Source of the DNA: an uncultured Eubacteriales bacterium
GTDB taxonomy: Bacteria; Bacillota; Clostridia; Christensenellales; Aristaeellaceae
Assembly (NCBI GenBank): GCA_900550955.1
Contig: URUF01000009.1
Coordinates: 1-62,485 of the forward strand
Direction: 5' to 3'
Length of the DNA: 62,485 bases
Numbering within the stretch: the stretch's first letter is position 1; each line of letters starts with the position of its first letter. Below, in pieces: positions 40,771-49,558 of the stretch. Position numbers and translations under genes: made by a program. The notes beneath the pieces were generated by a model, which saw only the letters and a list, made by a program, of their open reading frames with translations, had not been told where the DNA came from and did no database searches.

Positions 40771-42279
40771 TTACAGCTTGCTGTATACGCCTCTCATGGC
40801 GTAGTAGGTTTCATCGAACCGCTTGACCATCGTATCGTAAATCTCGCGGTACGCTTCATTGGGAAGCACGGAATGAACCGTCCAGGAAAACTTGTTAACC
40901 TCGCTGAAATCCTTGAGATGGCCGCTGCCCACGCCCGCCAGCACGGCCGCGCCCACGGAGGTTGCTTCATCGTCGTAATTGAGCGTGTTAAGCTTCATGT
41001 TCATCACATCGGAAAGAATCGTCAGGTTGGTTTTGGATTTGACCAAACCGCCCATAATGGCTATTTCGGGAATGTCGGCATAGTCCCTCATGATATCCAA
41101 AATGATACGCATGTTGTAGGCGATGCCCTCCATAACGCTCCGTATCATATCGTTGCGGGTGTTTTCCATCTTCAGGCCGTAGAAGCCGCCCTTGGCGTCT
41201 GCGTCCCAGCGGGGGCAGCGCTCGCCGCACAGATAGGGCATATAGAACAGGCCGTTGCATCCGGGCTTTGCCGCTTCAATGGCTGCGTTGATATAGGTAT
41301 AGATGCTCTCGTTGTTTTGCCTGGCCAACAGTTCTTCCGTCGCGCACAGGTTTTCCTTCATCCATGTGTAGGAGGTGCCGGCGCACTGCATGGTGCCGTT
41401 GGTGGAGATGAGGCCGGGCACGGCGTGGGCCCAGTTAACCAGCTTCATTTCATCGTCAAGAATGACATGGTCGGACACATGAGCGATCCAGGCGGAAGTG
41501 CCCATACAGCAATAGGTCATATTGCTTCTGACGCAGCCCGCGCCCAGCGCGCCGCAGCCGCCGTCGCCCGCGCCCATCACCACGGGCGTGCCCTTTTTAA
41601 GGCCGCATTCGGCAGCGGCCGCGCCGGTGACCTCGCCTACAATCCGGGTGCTTTCAACTGCTTCGGGAAATACCTCGCGCGGAACGCCCACGGCGTCAAG
41701 AATCTTGTCCGACCAGTCAAACGTGTTGATGTCAAAGGCGTTGGTGCCTGTGGCGTCGTTGTAATCCGTGCAGAATCTGCCGGTCAGCTTGTAAACCATG
41801 TAATCCTTGGCCTGCAAAATTTTGTAGGTCCTTTTGTATACGTCGGGCTCATACTCCCTCAGCCATAGATATTTGGCCAGAGAATAAGAAGCGCCTGGCC
41901 TGTGGCCCGCCGTGCGGAAAAACTCCTTCGCGCCTATTTTTTCAATGATCTGCTTTTCCGCATCCTGGGCGCGCATGTCGGCCCAGATGATGGAGTCATA
42001 TAGAGGCGCGCCGTGTTCATCCACGCACAGGCAGCCCATCATTTGGCCGCTGAAAGCAATTGCGGCGATCTCTGATGGATCGATGGTTTGAATCAGCTCT
42101 TTGGTGGAGAAGCAAACCGCCTTCCACCAGTCCTCTGGATTCTGCTCCGCCCAGTTCCCGTTATAATAGCGCGTGCCGTATCCGCTTGTGCAGGAGCGAA
42201 CCAGCGTACCGTCAGTTGTGAAGAGGGTAGCTTTGTTCCCGGATGTCCCTAAATCGTGAGCAAGTAAATACGTAGGCAT
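40771..42279 (-). CDS. FGGY-family carbohydrate kinase, xylulokinase-like
   Basis: Encodes 502 residues, typical for FGGY kinases. The N-terminal ATP loop is LAHDLGTSGNKATLF, the substrate face includes SGQMMGCLCVD and IIWADMRAQ, and the catalytic Asp is in VMGAGDGGCGALGAGC. The C-terminal ATP-binding part reads AIMGGLVKSKTNLTILSDVM. It phosphorylates a ketose or polyol, with the resemblance closest to xylulokinases; the substrate must be tested. First gene of the minus arm, started by AGGAG and divergent from the polyol dehydrogenase that probably supplies its ketose. Confidence 0.9.
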   Translation of the reverse strand: MPTYLLAHDLGTSGNKATLFTTDGTLVRSCTSGYGTRYYNGNWAEQNPEDWWKAVCFSTKELIQTIDPSEIAAIAFSGQMMGCLCVDEHGAPLYDSIIWADMRAQDAEKQIIEKIGAKEFFRTAGHRPGASYSLAKYLWLREYEPDVYKRTYKILQAKDYMVYKLTGRFCTDYNDATGTNAFDINTFDWSDKILDAVGVPREVFPEAVESTRIVGEVTGAAAAECGLKKGTPVVMGAGDGGCGALGAGCVRSNMTYCCMGTSAWIAHVSDHVILDDEMKLVNWAHAVPGLISTNGTMQCAGTSYTWMKENLCATEELLARQNNESIYTYINAAIEAAKPGCNGLFYMPYLCGERCPRWDADAKGGFYGLKMENTRNDMIRSVMEGIAYNMRIILDIMRDYADIPEIAIMGGLVKSKTNLTILSDVMNMKLNTLNYDDEATSVGAAVLAGVGSGHLKDFSEVNKFSWTVHSVLPNEAYREIYDTMVKRFDETYYAMRGVYSKL

Positions 42280-42338
42280 TCAAAGACAGCTCCTATCCTC
42301 TAACAATGCATGCTTATCCGGCATTTTGTGGTTACACC

Positions 42339-42365
42339 ATAGTATCTTTGACCGCCCTTTGTCAA
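42339..42365 (-). promoter_or_regulatory. Probable promoter of the minus arm
   Basis: On the minus strand TTGACA is clear at 42360-42365; the -10 is TACTAT after a short 15-base spacer, or CTATGG after 17. TTTG-TCAA-CAAA around the -35 is palindromic and may be an operator. Confidence 0.45.
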
Positions 42366-42442
42366 CAAAAACCCCTTTGAAAGCAAAAAGATTCAGGACA
42401 AGGCATTATATTTGAATTATTTTTCAAATAAACCGTCTGTGT

Positions 42443-42471
42443 TTGACTAACAAAATGCCGTTTGCTAGAAT
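42443..42471 (+). promoter_or_regulatory. Promoter of the plus arm of the sugar cluster
   Basis: TTGACT, 17-base spacer, TAGAAT. The spacer holds AACAAA...TTTG, resembling the AACAA...TTGTT dyad at the SorC gene. Confidence 0.65.
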
Positions 42472-42546
42472 ACAGGCATGTGATGCCGCGCCAATAGAAG
42501 GCGGGCTCTAATGCGCTGTGACAAGGAAACATAGGGAGGTAGTACC

Positions 42547-43587
42547 ATGGGCACCATGAAACGTATGATGTTGGAAAGCTACAAGCACTTTGAACCGCAA
42601 ACGGTAGAAATTCCCGAGCCCCAAAAGGGCGAGGTGCTAGTGAAGGTGAGCCACTTGGGGGTCTGCGGCAGCGACATTTCCGCTTATTATGGAAAGCAGC
42701 CCTACATACCGTTCCCGATCGTTCTGGGCCATGAGCTCAGCGGATATGTGGAAAAGGTTGGCCCGGATACCCAGGCCCTTGCGGTGGGCACCCGCGTAAC
42801 GGTACTGCCGCATGTGCCGTGCAGGAACTGCCGCGCCTGTGCCGACCAGCGTTATAACCACTGCATGGAGCTGCTGGTGATTGGCTGCCAAACCACCGGC
42901 GCGCAGGCAGAATACCTGATCGCTCCCGCCGATATGCTCTTTGAGCTGCCCGATAGCGTCACCATGGAGCAGGGCGCGATGGTTGAGCCCATGGCCGTAA
43001 CGTATCACGGCATGAAGAAGGCCATGCAGCCGGGCGACAATGTGCTGGTCATGGGCGCGGGCGGCATTGGCCTGTTCGCTATGCAGGCTGCCTTTATTTT
43101 GGGCGCCAAAAACGTGTATGTGGCGGATTTCGCCCAGAACCGTCTGGATTTGGCCAAGAGCCTGGGCGCTACGGACGCCTTTAATCTGGATAAGGCGCAC
43201 CTGGGCGAATATCTGGCAAAATTGGACGAGCCCATCACCCTGTTCTCCGATTGCGTGGGAGGCAGCGGCGACGCGCTGGATACCATCATGGACGTGGCGG
43301 AGCGCGGCGTGCGCGTGGTCAACATCGGCGTGCTTGCCCCGGGGTGCGTGGTGAAGCATCTTCCCGACCTTTCTGAAAAGGAATTCACCTTTTACGGCAG
43401 CAACATGTTTGTACCGCAGGATTTTAGGGAGGTTATTGAAAATTTGGCTGCCGGGAAGTACAGGACCGAGGGTATCGTGACCCATCGCGTTCGGCTTGAC
43501 GGCGTGCCCAAGATGTTTGAAGAAATCGTTGACCAGCGCAAGGAGCCTTACATCAAGCTGATGATCCTAATCGGCGCCGAGGAGTAA
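42547..43587 (+). CDS. Zinc-dependent MDR polyol dehydrogenase
   Basis: Encodes 346 residues. The catalytic zinc site is in GVCGSDIS, VLGHELSG and MVEPMAV; the structural zinc loop CRNCRACADQRYNHC has C-x2-C-x2-C-x7-C. The Rossmann loop is VMGAGGIGLFAMQAAF, and ADFAQNR after the next strand suggests NAD. It belongs with sorbitol/xylitol/threonine dehydrogenases. As first gene of the plus arm, opposite an FGGY kinase, it should oxidise an imported polyol to a ketose for phosphorylation. GGGAGG lies seven bases before the ATG. Confidence 0.9.
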   Translation: MGTMKRMMLESYKHFEPQTVEIPEPQKGEVLVKVSHLGVCGSDISAYYGKQPYIPFPIVLGHELSGYVEKVGPDTQALAVGTRVTVLPHVPCRNCRACADQRYNHCMELLVIGCQTTGAQAEYLIAPADMLFELPDSVTMEQGAMVEPMAVTYHGMKKAMQPGDNVLVMGAGGIGLFAMQAAFILGAKNVYVADFAQNRLDLAKSLGATDAFNLDKAHLGEYLAKLDEPITLFSDCVGGSGDALDTIMDVAERGVRVVNIGVLAPGCVVKHLPDLSEKEFTFYGSNMFVPQDFREVIENLAAGKYRTEGIVTHRVRLDGVPKMFEEIVDQRKEPYIKLMILIGAEE

Positions 43588-43591
43588 GCCT

Positions 43592-44251
43592 ATGGCAAGG
43601 CTTCAGATTGCGGTCGACCTGCTGGCAGGGAAACAGGCGTTGCTTCTGGCGGATGAGATTCACGATGTGATCGATATCTTTGAGGTTGGCACGCCGATGA
43701 TTATCCGGGACGGATTGCATCCCGTACGCCGCATCAAGGAAAAGCATCCGGGGCTGACGGTGCTGGCCGATACCAAGATTGTGGACGGCGGCAGCCTGGA
43801 ATGCGAGGACGCCTGTAAGGCCGGCGCGGATATTATCACCGTGCTGGCCATGGCGGATAACGCCACCATACAGGACGTAGTGGACAGCGCCCACCGTTAT
43901 GGCCGCAAGGCAATGGCGGATCTTATTCAGGCGCCCGATATTGCGAAAAGAGCCAAAGAGCTGGTAGGTATGGGCGTAGATTACGTGTGCGTGCACACGG
44001 GCGTGGACGTGCAGAGGCTGGGTAGAACGCCCCTTGAGGAACTGGAGGTTCTTGTGTCGTCCATTTCATGCGAAAAGGCGGCCGTAGCCGGCGGTATCAA
44101 CAGCGGTACGCTGGAAAGCTATTTGGCGAGAAAGCCGGGCATCGTTATCATGGGCGGAGCGCTTTGCTGCGCGCCGGACATACGCGCGGCCGTCGTTGAA
44201 ACGCAGCGCCGGATACGGCGGCTTGAAGGAAAGCGGAGCGAGAAAGAATGA
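43592..44251 (+). CDS. 3-hexulose-6-phosphate synthase family (HUMPS) aldolase
   Basis: Encodes 219 residues of an orotidine-decarboxylase-type barrel. The family active-site motif D-x-K-x-x-D is ADTKIVDGG, followed by AGADIITVLAMADNATIQ and the phosphate block VAGGINSGTLESY. This matches hexulose-6-phosphate synthases better than keto-gulonate-phosphate decarboxylases, which read DAKIADAG then TVICCAD at these places. HPS joins or splits ribulose-5-phosphate and formaldehyde with D-arabino-3-hexulose-6-phosphate. It is four bases after the dehydrogenase and overlaps the PHI-like gene by four. In a sugar-utilising cluster the splitting direction is likely. Confidence 0.85.
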   Translation: MARLQIAVDLLAGKQALLLADEIHDVIDIFEVGTPMIIRDGLHPVRRIKEKHPGLTVLADTKIVDGGSLECEDACKAGADIITVLAMADNATIQDVVDSAHRYGRKAMADLIQAPDIAKRAKELVGMGVDYVCVHTGVDVQRLGRTPLEELEVLVSSISCEKAAVAGGINSGTLESYLARKPGIVIMGGALCCAPDIRAAVVETQRRIRRLEGKRSEKE

Positions 44252-44802
44252 ACGAAGCGGCATACGCAAAGCGCCTTTTGGCGGTGGTGCGGGAAATGGA
44301 AAACACGGCCGGCAGCGCTGATGCGGCGGCCGTGGAACGTTTAGTAGACGCGATTACCGAGGCCAAAAGGATTTACGTTGCCGCGGCAGGCCGATCCCGG
44401 CTAATGCTTAGCTGTATGGCTATGCGCCTGATGCACATTGGCCTGACGGCTTACGTGGTGGGAGAGGTGACCGCTCCCGCGATTGGGGAGGGAGATTTGC
44501 TGATTGCCGCCTCCGGCAGCGGCGAAACGTCCACCGTTGTTTCCATTGCCCAGAAAGCCAAGAAAGCAGGCGCGGCGGTAGCGGCGATTACCCTGCATGA
44601 AACATCGGCCCTTGCGCAAGCCAGCGGCCTGTGTATCGCCCTTTCGGACCGTTGGATGAAGCAGTCCGTCCAAATCGGCGCGTCGGCGTTTGAGCAGGCC
44701 GTGCTGGTACTGGGCGATACCCTAGTATGTATGGCTGCCCAAAGGTTGGGGATTTCCAACCCGAATCAGCTGATGAAACGGCTGCATTCAAACCTGGAGT
44801 AG
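44248..44802 (+). CDS. 6-phospho-3-hexuloisomerase-like SIS-domain protein
   Basis: Encodes 184 residues, the size of PHI (HxlB) proteins. The SIS sugar-phosphate fold is seen in AKRIYVAAAGRSRLMLSCMA and LLIAASGSGETSTVV, and the C-terminus has FEQAVLVLGDTLVCMAAQRL with LMKRLHSNLE, as in known PHI enzymes. It interconverts 3-hexulose-6-phosphate and fructose-6-phosphate. Its ATGA overlap with the HPS gene indicates coupled translation, so the pair should act in sequence. Confidence 0.87.
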   Translation: MNEAAYAKRLLAVVREMENTAGSADAAAVERLVDAITEAKRIYVAAAGRSRLMLSCMAMRLMHIGLTAYVVGEVTAPAIGEGDLLIAASGSGETSTVVSIAQKAKKAGAAVAAITLHETSALAQASGLCIALSDRWMKQSVQIGASAFEQAVLVLGDTLVCMAAQRLGISNPNQLMKRLHSNLE

Positions 44803-44840
44803 CACAAGCATTTTGGAAGATACGATTGGAGGAACATACA

Positions 44841-45488
44841 TTGGATTATCAACTCGCATCCATGATTGACCATACGCTGCTGAAGGCCAACGCTACCAAA
44901 GCGGAAATTCTTCAGGTCTGTGAGGAGGCAAGGAAATACCGTACCGCAAGCGTTTGCGTCAACTCCTATTGGGCCGCTACGGTAAGCGGGGCGCTTAAGG
45001 GCAGCGGCGTAATGACCTGCTGTGTGGTTGGCTTCCCGCTGGGGGCCATGTCCACGGAGGCAAAGGCTTTTGAAACCCAAAAAGCCGTAGAGGACGGCGC
45101 GGAAGAGATCGACATGGTCATCAACGTTGGCCTGGCCCGAGCAAATGATTGGGAAGCGCTGGAGGCGGACATCGCCGCGGTGGTTAAGGCAGCCGGAAGC
45201 GCCAAAGTGAAGGTTATTATTGAAACCTGTTTGCTTACTGATGAAGAGAAGGTCAAGGCCTGCATGGCTTCCAAAAACGCGGGCGCGGCTTTCGTGAAAA
45301 CGTCCACCGGTTTTTCAACTGCGGGCGCAACCGTTGAGGATGTGAAGCTGATGCGTGAAACCGTCGGCCCGGAGATGGGAGTGAAGGCTGCCGGCGGCAT
45401 TCGTACCCGCCAAACCGCTTTGGCCATGATTGAGGCAGGCGCGAACAGGGTGGGAGCCAGCGCCACAAGCAAGCTGGTTGAGGAATAG
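44841..45488 (+). CDS. deoC: Deoxyribose-phosphate aldolase (second DeoC copy)
   Basis: Encodes 215 residues from a TTG start placed eight bases after GGAGG; the first ATG (44862) would remove part of the N-terminal ASMIDHTLLK strand. The canonical DeoC motifs are all here: MIDHTLLKANATK, EEIDMVINVG, FVKTSTGFSTAGATVEDV with the Schiff-base lysine, and KAAGGIRT. It cleaves 2-deoxyribose-5-phosphate, or makes it from acetaldehyde and glyceraldehyde-3-phosphate. It is the last gene of the plus arm. Two DeoC homologues serving one cluster is unusual. Confidence 0.9.
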   Translation: MDYQLASMIDHTLLKANATKAEILQVCEEARKYRTASVCVNSYWAATVSGALKGSGVMTCCVVGFPLGAMSTEAKAFETQKAVEDGAEEIDMVINVGLARANDWEALEADIAAVVKAAGSAKVKVIIETCLLTDEEKVKACMASKNAGAAFVKTSTGFSTAGATVEDVKLMRETVGPEMGVKAAGGIRTRQTALAMIEAGANRVGASATSKLVEE

Positions 45489-45540
45489 CGCCCTTTCCTG
45501 GTTTCGTTTCAGAGCTGCCCTCCCAATGTGCCCCCGCTAT

Positions 45541-45569
45541 TTGCGCCTGCGCAAAAAAAGATGTATAAT
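45541..45569 (+). promoter_or_regulatory. Promoter of the SorC-type regulator gene
   Basis: TTGCGC, 17-base spacer, TATAAT. Confidence 0.75.
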
Positions 45570-45582
45570 AACAATAGTTGTT
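45570..45582. promoter_or_regulatory. Perfect dyad at the SorC gene start site
   Basis: AACAA-TAG-TTGTT directly follows the -10 box, where the transcript should begin. This is a likely autoregulatory operator. Confidence 0.55.
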
Positions 45583-45605
45583 CGCTTTGTGGGGGTGCCT
45601 GAGAA

Positions 45606-46595
45606 ATGGCTGAGCGCGCAAAAAACGGAAACGAGAACTGGTCCTTGATGATGAGCGCGGCAAAGCAGTATTACCAGCTTGGCCTGCCGCAGGACGTAAT
45701 TGCAAAGAATTTGTTCATTTCCAAATCCACCGTTTCCCGATTGATCAAAAAATCGGTGGAGATGGGCTATATCGAGTTCCACATCAATGATTTTGGGGAA
45801 ACGGATGAAGCGCTTGAGCAAGAATTCATGCAGACCTTCGGTATCAAGTGCGTTATTTTGCCCACCTATGTGGATTCGGGCATGGTTCGCTTAAACGATG
45901 TTTGCGCGTTTGCGGCCAAAGAAATCTTTTCCAACGTGGAGGACGATGAGATCATTGGCGTGCCGTGGGGCAGAACCATTGAGTATCTGGCGGCCAACAT
46001 CAAGGAGCCCATTGAACGCAGCAATATTAAGATTTGTATGCTCAACGGCTTTGTTAACGGCTCTATCCGTTCCATGAAGGCCATTCACATCATTGAGAAG
46101 CTTTCGGATATGCTCAATGCTACGGGCTATGTGCTGCCCTGCCCCCTGCTGGTGGAAACGCCTGAGATGAAAAACACGCTCATGCAGGATCCCAGCATCA
46201 ACCAGGTGTATGAGCTTCTTCAAAAGGCAGAAACAGTCATCTTTTCGGTCGGGCCCTTCGATATGCAGCACACCTACCTGACGGATCTTGGAGAGGATGT
46301 GACGGAGCATCTTCGAGGGTTTAACGGGGCGGGCAACTTTGCGGGAAGAACCTATGACTTTAACGGGATGGAGTTCCGCACACATCTGTATAACAGGCTG
46401 ATGAGCCTGCCTATCAAGGAGCTGGCAACAAAGAAGAAGCGCATCTGCATTGCGGTAGGCAATTATAAGGCCAAAGCAATTTTGGGGCTGCTGCGCGGAA
46501 AAATCGTAAACCTTCTCTATACGGATACACAAACGGCCAAAGAGGTTCTTAAGGAGCACAAAAAACTTTTGGCCAAAATGAAGGGCAGAGGATAA
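45606..46595 (+). CDS. SorC/DeoR-type transcriptional regulator with sugar-binding domain
   Basis: Encodes 329 residues. Residues 14-62 form a helix-turn-helix (KQYYQLGLPQDVIAKNL, then SKSTVSRLIKK). The remainder is a SorC-type sugar-phosphate-binding domain including GVPWGRTIEYLA, IFSVGPFD and CIAVGNYKAKAILGLLRGK. Such regulators release or bind DNA on contact with a phosphorylated sugar from the pathway they control. Placed between the catabolic arms and the ABC importer genes, it probably controls both, and itself through the adjacent dyad. Confidence 0.9.
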   Translation: MAERAKNGNENWSLMMSAAKQYYQLGLPQDVIAKNLFISKSTVSRLIKKSVEMGYIEFHINDFGETDEALEQEFMQTFGIKCVILPTYVDSGMVRLNDVCAFAAKEIFSNVEDDEIIGVPWGRTIEYLAANIKEPIERSNIKICMLNGFVNGSIRSMKAIHIIEKLSDMLNATGYVLPCPLLVETPEMKNTLMQDPSINQVYELLQKAETVIFSVGPFDMQHTYLTDLGEDVTEHLRGFNGAGNFAGRTYDFNGMEFRTHLYNRLMSLPIKELATKKKRICIAVGNYKAKAILGLLRGKIVNLLYTDTQTAKEVLKEHKKLLAKMKGRG

Positions 46596-46953
46596 GAAAG
46601 CCCGGTCATACGGCAGGAAATGATTTTTAACAACAGCAAAAGTGTATAAAAAGCAGCGAGTACAGATGATAACCCATAGGGCGATAGTCTGTACTTTTTG
46701 TTGTAGAATCAACGGCTTTGCGCCTGTAATACGGCCTGAAACTTGATTCAAAAAACGGTGAAGGGTATAAAATTATTCCCAAAGTGGCCCGTTTTGGTTG
46801 ATTTAATCATCGGTGCATTTTAAGATAAAGCCAAGCTTAGGGGAAAGACAGGCTGATAGCGCTACAAGGCTTTCCCTACCTAGTATTGCAAGTGAATCAA
46901 ATGCACCTGGATGCAATGGTGCTTTGAAATAAAACCATTTTAGGAGGAAAACG
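46596..46953. other. Long leader region of the ABC importer operon
   Basis: About 360 bases without a gene. It holds half-site-like AACAACAG (near 46630) and TTGTTGTAG (near 46699), a promoter at 46743-46771, and a transcribed leader of about 175 bases with pairings GGGAAAG/CTTTCCC and GCACC/GGTGC. TTTTAGGAGG precedes the start codon. Confidence 0.5.
46743..46771 (+). promoter_or_regulatory. Promoter of the ABC importer operon
   Basis: TTGATT, 17-base spacer, TATAAA, leaving a 5' leader of about 175 bases. Confidence 0.65.
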
Positions 46954-47952
46954 ATGAAAAAGGTTCTCGCATTGGCAATTTCCCTCATCCTGGCGTTCAG
47001 CTGCTGCAGCGCAATGGCGCTGGAGCCCGTTGGCAATTACATTCCTGCCGGCAATCCGGACGGCGTGTACAGAATTGCTTATGTGGCGTCCTGGCTGGGC
47101 GCTGAATACTTCTCCAATGACTATGCCGTTTTGAAGCCCATCCTGAACGAAGCCGGCATGGAGATCGAGCTCTTCGGCCCCGCCGATTTCGATACCCGTA
47201 CCGAAGTTGAGCTTGCAACCATCGAAAACCTTATCACCTCGGGCGAGTGGGATGTAATCATGCTCTACGCGGATGAGCCCGATGCTTTCGTCGATCTGCG
47301 GCTGAAATCCGAGCAGGCCGGTATTCCGTGGATTGGTTACATCATGCCCGAAAGCACCAACTGCGGCACCGTGTTCATTGGCGACACCCCCGAGCAGCGC
47401 GCCATTGCCAACTATGAAAAGATTATTGAGTACGTAGAGGCCCACCAGGATTTGTACAAGGATCTGGAGGTCATCGAGGTGGCGGTTGCCGGCCATCCCA
47501 GCAACGAGAACTGCGATTACCGCTGCGCTTACACCGGCACCCTGCTTGAGGCCAACACCGATTACAACTTTAAGGTTGTCTACAACCAGGGCGCTGTTGG
47601 CGCTGACGCCGGCGTCACCTTCGCGGAGAACTGCTTGCAGGCCCATCCCGATGTAAAGATCTGGCTGGCCAACGCCGACGACGCCGCTATCGGCATTTAT
47701 CAGGCGCTGAACAACGCGGGCAAGGGCAGCGATCCCGATCAGATCATCACTGGCATCGACGCCGGCACCTCCTTCCGTGAACTGTGCGCCGCCGGTACCG
47801 CCTTCCGCTTCTCCTCGTACTGCACCTCCGTTTCCTGCGCTGAAACCCTGCTGGAGGTTGTGCCTAAGCTGTGCAACGGCGAATACGCCTATCAGGAGTC
47901 CATCGCCATTCCCACCACCACGGTTTCTCTGGAGAACATCGACGTTAAATAA
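46954..47952 (+). CDS. Sugar ABC transporter substrate-binding protein
   Basis: Encodes 332 residues. The signal peptide ends near SAMA (residues 18-22); there is no lipobox cysteine at the +1 place although two cysteines lie in the h-region. The mature protein is a ribose/galactose-type periplasmic-binding fold (YRIAYVASWLGAEYFSNDY, then VGADAGVTFAENCLQAHPDV and ITGIDAG). It presents a sugar or polyol to the importer encoded downstream. AGGAGG precedes the ATG and a stable hairpin follows the stop. Confidence 0.88.
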   Translation: MKKVLALAISLILAFSCCSAMALEPVGNYIPAGNPDGVYRIAYVASWLGAEYFSNDYAVLKPILNEAGMEIELFGPADFDTRTEVELATIENLITSGEWDVIMLYADEPDAFVDLRLKSEQAGIPWIGYIMPESTNCGTVFIGDTPEQRAIANYEKIIEYVEAHQDLYKDLEVIEVAVAGHPSNENCDYRCAYTGTLLEANTDYNFKVVYNQGAVGADAGVTFAENCLQAHPDVKIWLANADDAAIGIYQALNNAGKGSDPDQIITGIDAGTSFRELCAAGTAFRFSSYCTSVSCAETLLEVVPKLCNGEYAYQESIAIPTTTVSLENIDVK

Positions 47953-47974
47953 TTTGGAACTTTGAAATCAGTAT

Positions 47975-48010
47975 GGCATATGCGAGGGATGGGAATCTCT
48001 CGCATATGCC
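47975..48010 (+). other. Hairpin after the sugar-binding-protein gene
   Basis: GGCATATGCGAG and CTCGCATATGCC form a perfect 12-bp stem with a 12-base loop and no T-run. It probably stabilises the receptor mRNA relative to the rest of the operon. Confidence 0.6.
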
Positions 48011-48034
48011 CATTCGCTAAAGCGGGGAAAGAAT

Positions 48035-49528
48035 ATGTCAGAATATATCTTGGAGATGCGCAACATCACAAAGACTTATCCCGGCGTCAAAGCTTTAGAT
48101 GATGTTTCTTTATCAATCAAAAAAGGTGAGGTGCATGCGATCGTCGGTGAAAACGGAGCGGGCAAATCGACCTTTATCAAGGTAATTACGGGAGCCATTA
48201 CGCCGGACAGCGGAAGCATCATTTATAAGGGGAAGCACTATTCACACCTGAATCCCCAGCAGGCCAAGCACTTGGGCATTGGCTGTATCTATCAGGAGTT
48301 TAACAATTTTCCTGGGCTGACGGTTGCTGAAAATATTTTGGCGTTTAGCGAAGGCTATAAATATGGCCGGTACAGGATCAATTACGCAAAGATGCAGAAG
48401 GACGCAAGGGCGATTGCCAAAAGCATTGGCGTAAAGCTGGATCCCAAAAAGCTGGTTAGCGAATTATCCGTGGGCATGCAGCAGATCGTTGAAATTGCGC
48501 GTGCGGTTGCAGAGAACGTGGAACTGCTGATTATGGACGAACCCTCAGCGCCTCTTACAAACAACGAGATCGATTGCATGATGGATATCGTTGGCGAACT
48601 GAAAAAGCAGGGCGCCGCCATTATATACATCTCTCACCGCCTCAATGAGGTTTTTCGCATTTCAGATAGGGTATCTGTAATGATGGACGGAAAATTGATC
48701 ACGACGCTGAATACGAGCCAGACCAACCATGACGAGCTGGTTCGGCACATGATAGGGCGTGAATTAAAAAAGACTTTCCCACCGCGCGTGACGCCTGTTG
48801 GCGAGCCTGTTTTGAAGGTTGAGGGCCTCACGGGCAACGGTGTTGAAGATATCTCATTTACGCTGAATAAAGGGGAGATTCTCGGCTTTGCCGGATTGCT
48901 TGGCTGCGGAAGAACGGAAACCATGCAGCTCATCTTTGGCGCCGCGCATAAGGAGGCCGGAAGCATCCTGCTTCACGGAAAGCCCATCGACATGAAATCC
49001 ACCGCTATCGCGCTGGATAACGGGATTGGTCTGATTCCGGAGGACCGAAAGCGTCACGGCGGCCTGCTCAACCAGAGCATTGCCTGGAATATTACGCTCA
49101 GCTCGCTCAAAAAGGTATCCAGAGGGCTGGTAGTCAACGTAAAAAAGGAGAGGGAAATTGCGCAGACCTATAAAGAGAGGCTGGCCATTAAAACGCCATC
49201 CCTTTCGCAGGACCTTAAAAACCTGAGCGGGGGAAACCAGCAGAAGGTGGTTGTAGCCAAGGTGCTTGCTACCAATGCGGATATCATTATCTTTGATGAA
49301 CCTACCCGCGGCATTGACGTTAAAGCCAAGCAGGAAATCTACGACCTAATCCGCGAGCTGTCGGAAAGCGGCAAGTCAATCATCATGATCTCCTCTGAAA
49401 TGGAAGAAGTCATAGGCCTTTCGGATCGCGTGATTGTGCTGCATGAAGGACGCATGGCAGGCGAGCTTTCAAGAAACGAACTGTCCCAGGAGGCGATTTT
49501 GAGGCTCGCCTCTGGGCAAATGGCGTAA
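48035..49528 (+). CDS. Sugar ABC transporter ATP-binding protein (RbsA/MglA type)
   Basis: Encodes 497 residues made of two fused nucleotide-binding domains. Domain 1 has Walker A GENGAGKSTFIKV, signature LSVGMQQIVEIARAV and Walker B LLIMDEPSA. Domain 2 has GLLGCGRTETMQ in place of a strict Walker A, signature LSGGNQQKVVVAKVL and IIIFDEPTRGIDV. The degenerate second P-loop is normal for this family. It powers the importer together with the permease downstream. GGGGAAAG precedes the ATG. Confidence 0.94.
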   Translation: MSEYILEMRNITKTYPGVKALDDVSLSIKKGEVHAIVGENGAGKSTFIKVITGAITPDSGSIIYKGKHYSHLNPQQAKHLGIGCIYQEFNNFPGLTVAENILAFSEGYKYGRYRINYAKMQKDARAIAKSIGVKLDPKKLVSELSVGMQQIVEIARAVAENVELLIMDEPSAPLTNNEIDCMMDIVGELKKQGAAIIYISHRLNEVFRISDRVSVMMDGKLITTLNTSQTNHDELVRHMIGRELKKTFPPRVTPVGEPVLKVEGLTGNGVEDISFTLNKGEILGFAGLLGCGRTETMQLIFGAAHKEAGSILLHGKPIDMKSTAIALDNGIGLIPEDRKRHGGLLNQSIAWNITLSSLKKVSRGLVVNVKKEREIAQTYKERLAIKTPSLSQDLKNLSGGNQQKVVVAKVLATNADIIIFDEPTRGIDVKAKQEIYDLIRELSESGKSIIMISSEMEEVIGLSDRVIVLHEGRMAGELSRNELSQEAILRLASGQMA

Positions 49529-49558
49529 CAGCATTTCAGTCAACAAGGAGGAAGGACA

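Noticed and set aside
43592..44251. Reading as 3-keto-L-gulonate-6-phosphate decarboxylase (ascorbate pathway)
   Set aside because: The active-site strand reads ADTKIVDGG and ITVLAMADNATIQ, closer to hexulose-6-phosphate synthase, and the next gene is a PHI-like SIS protein rather than UlaE or UlaF. Not fully excluded.
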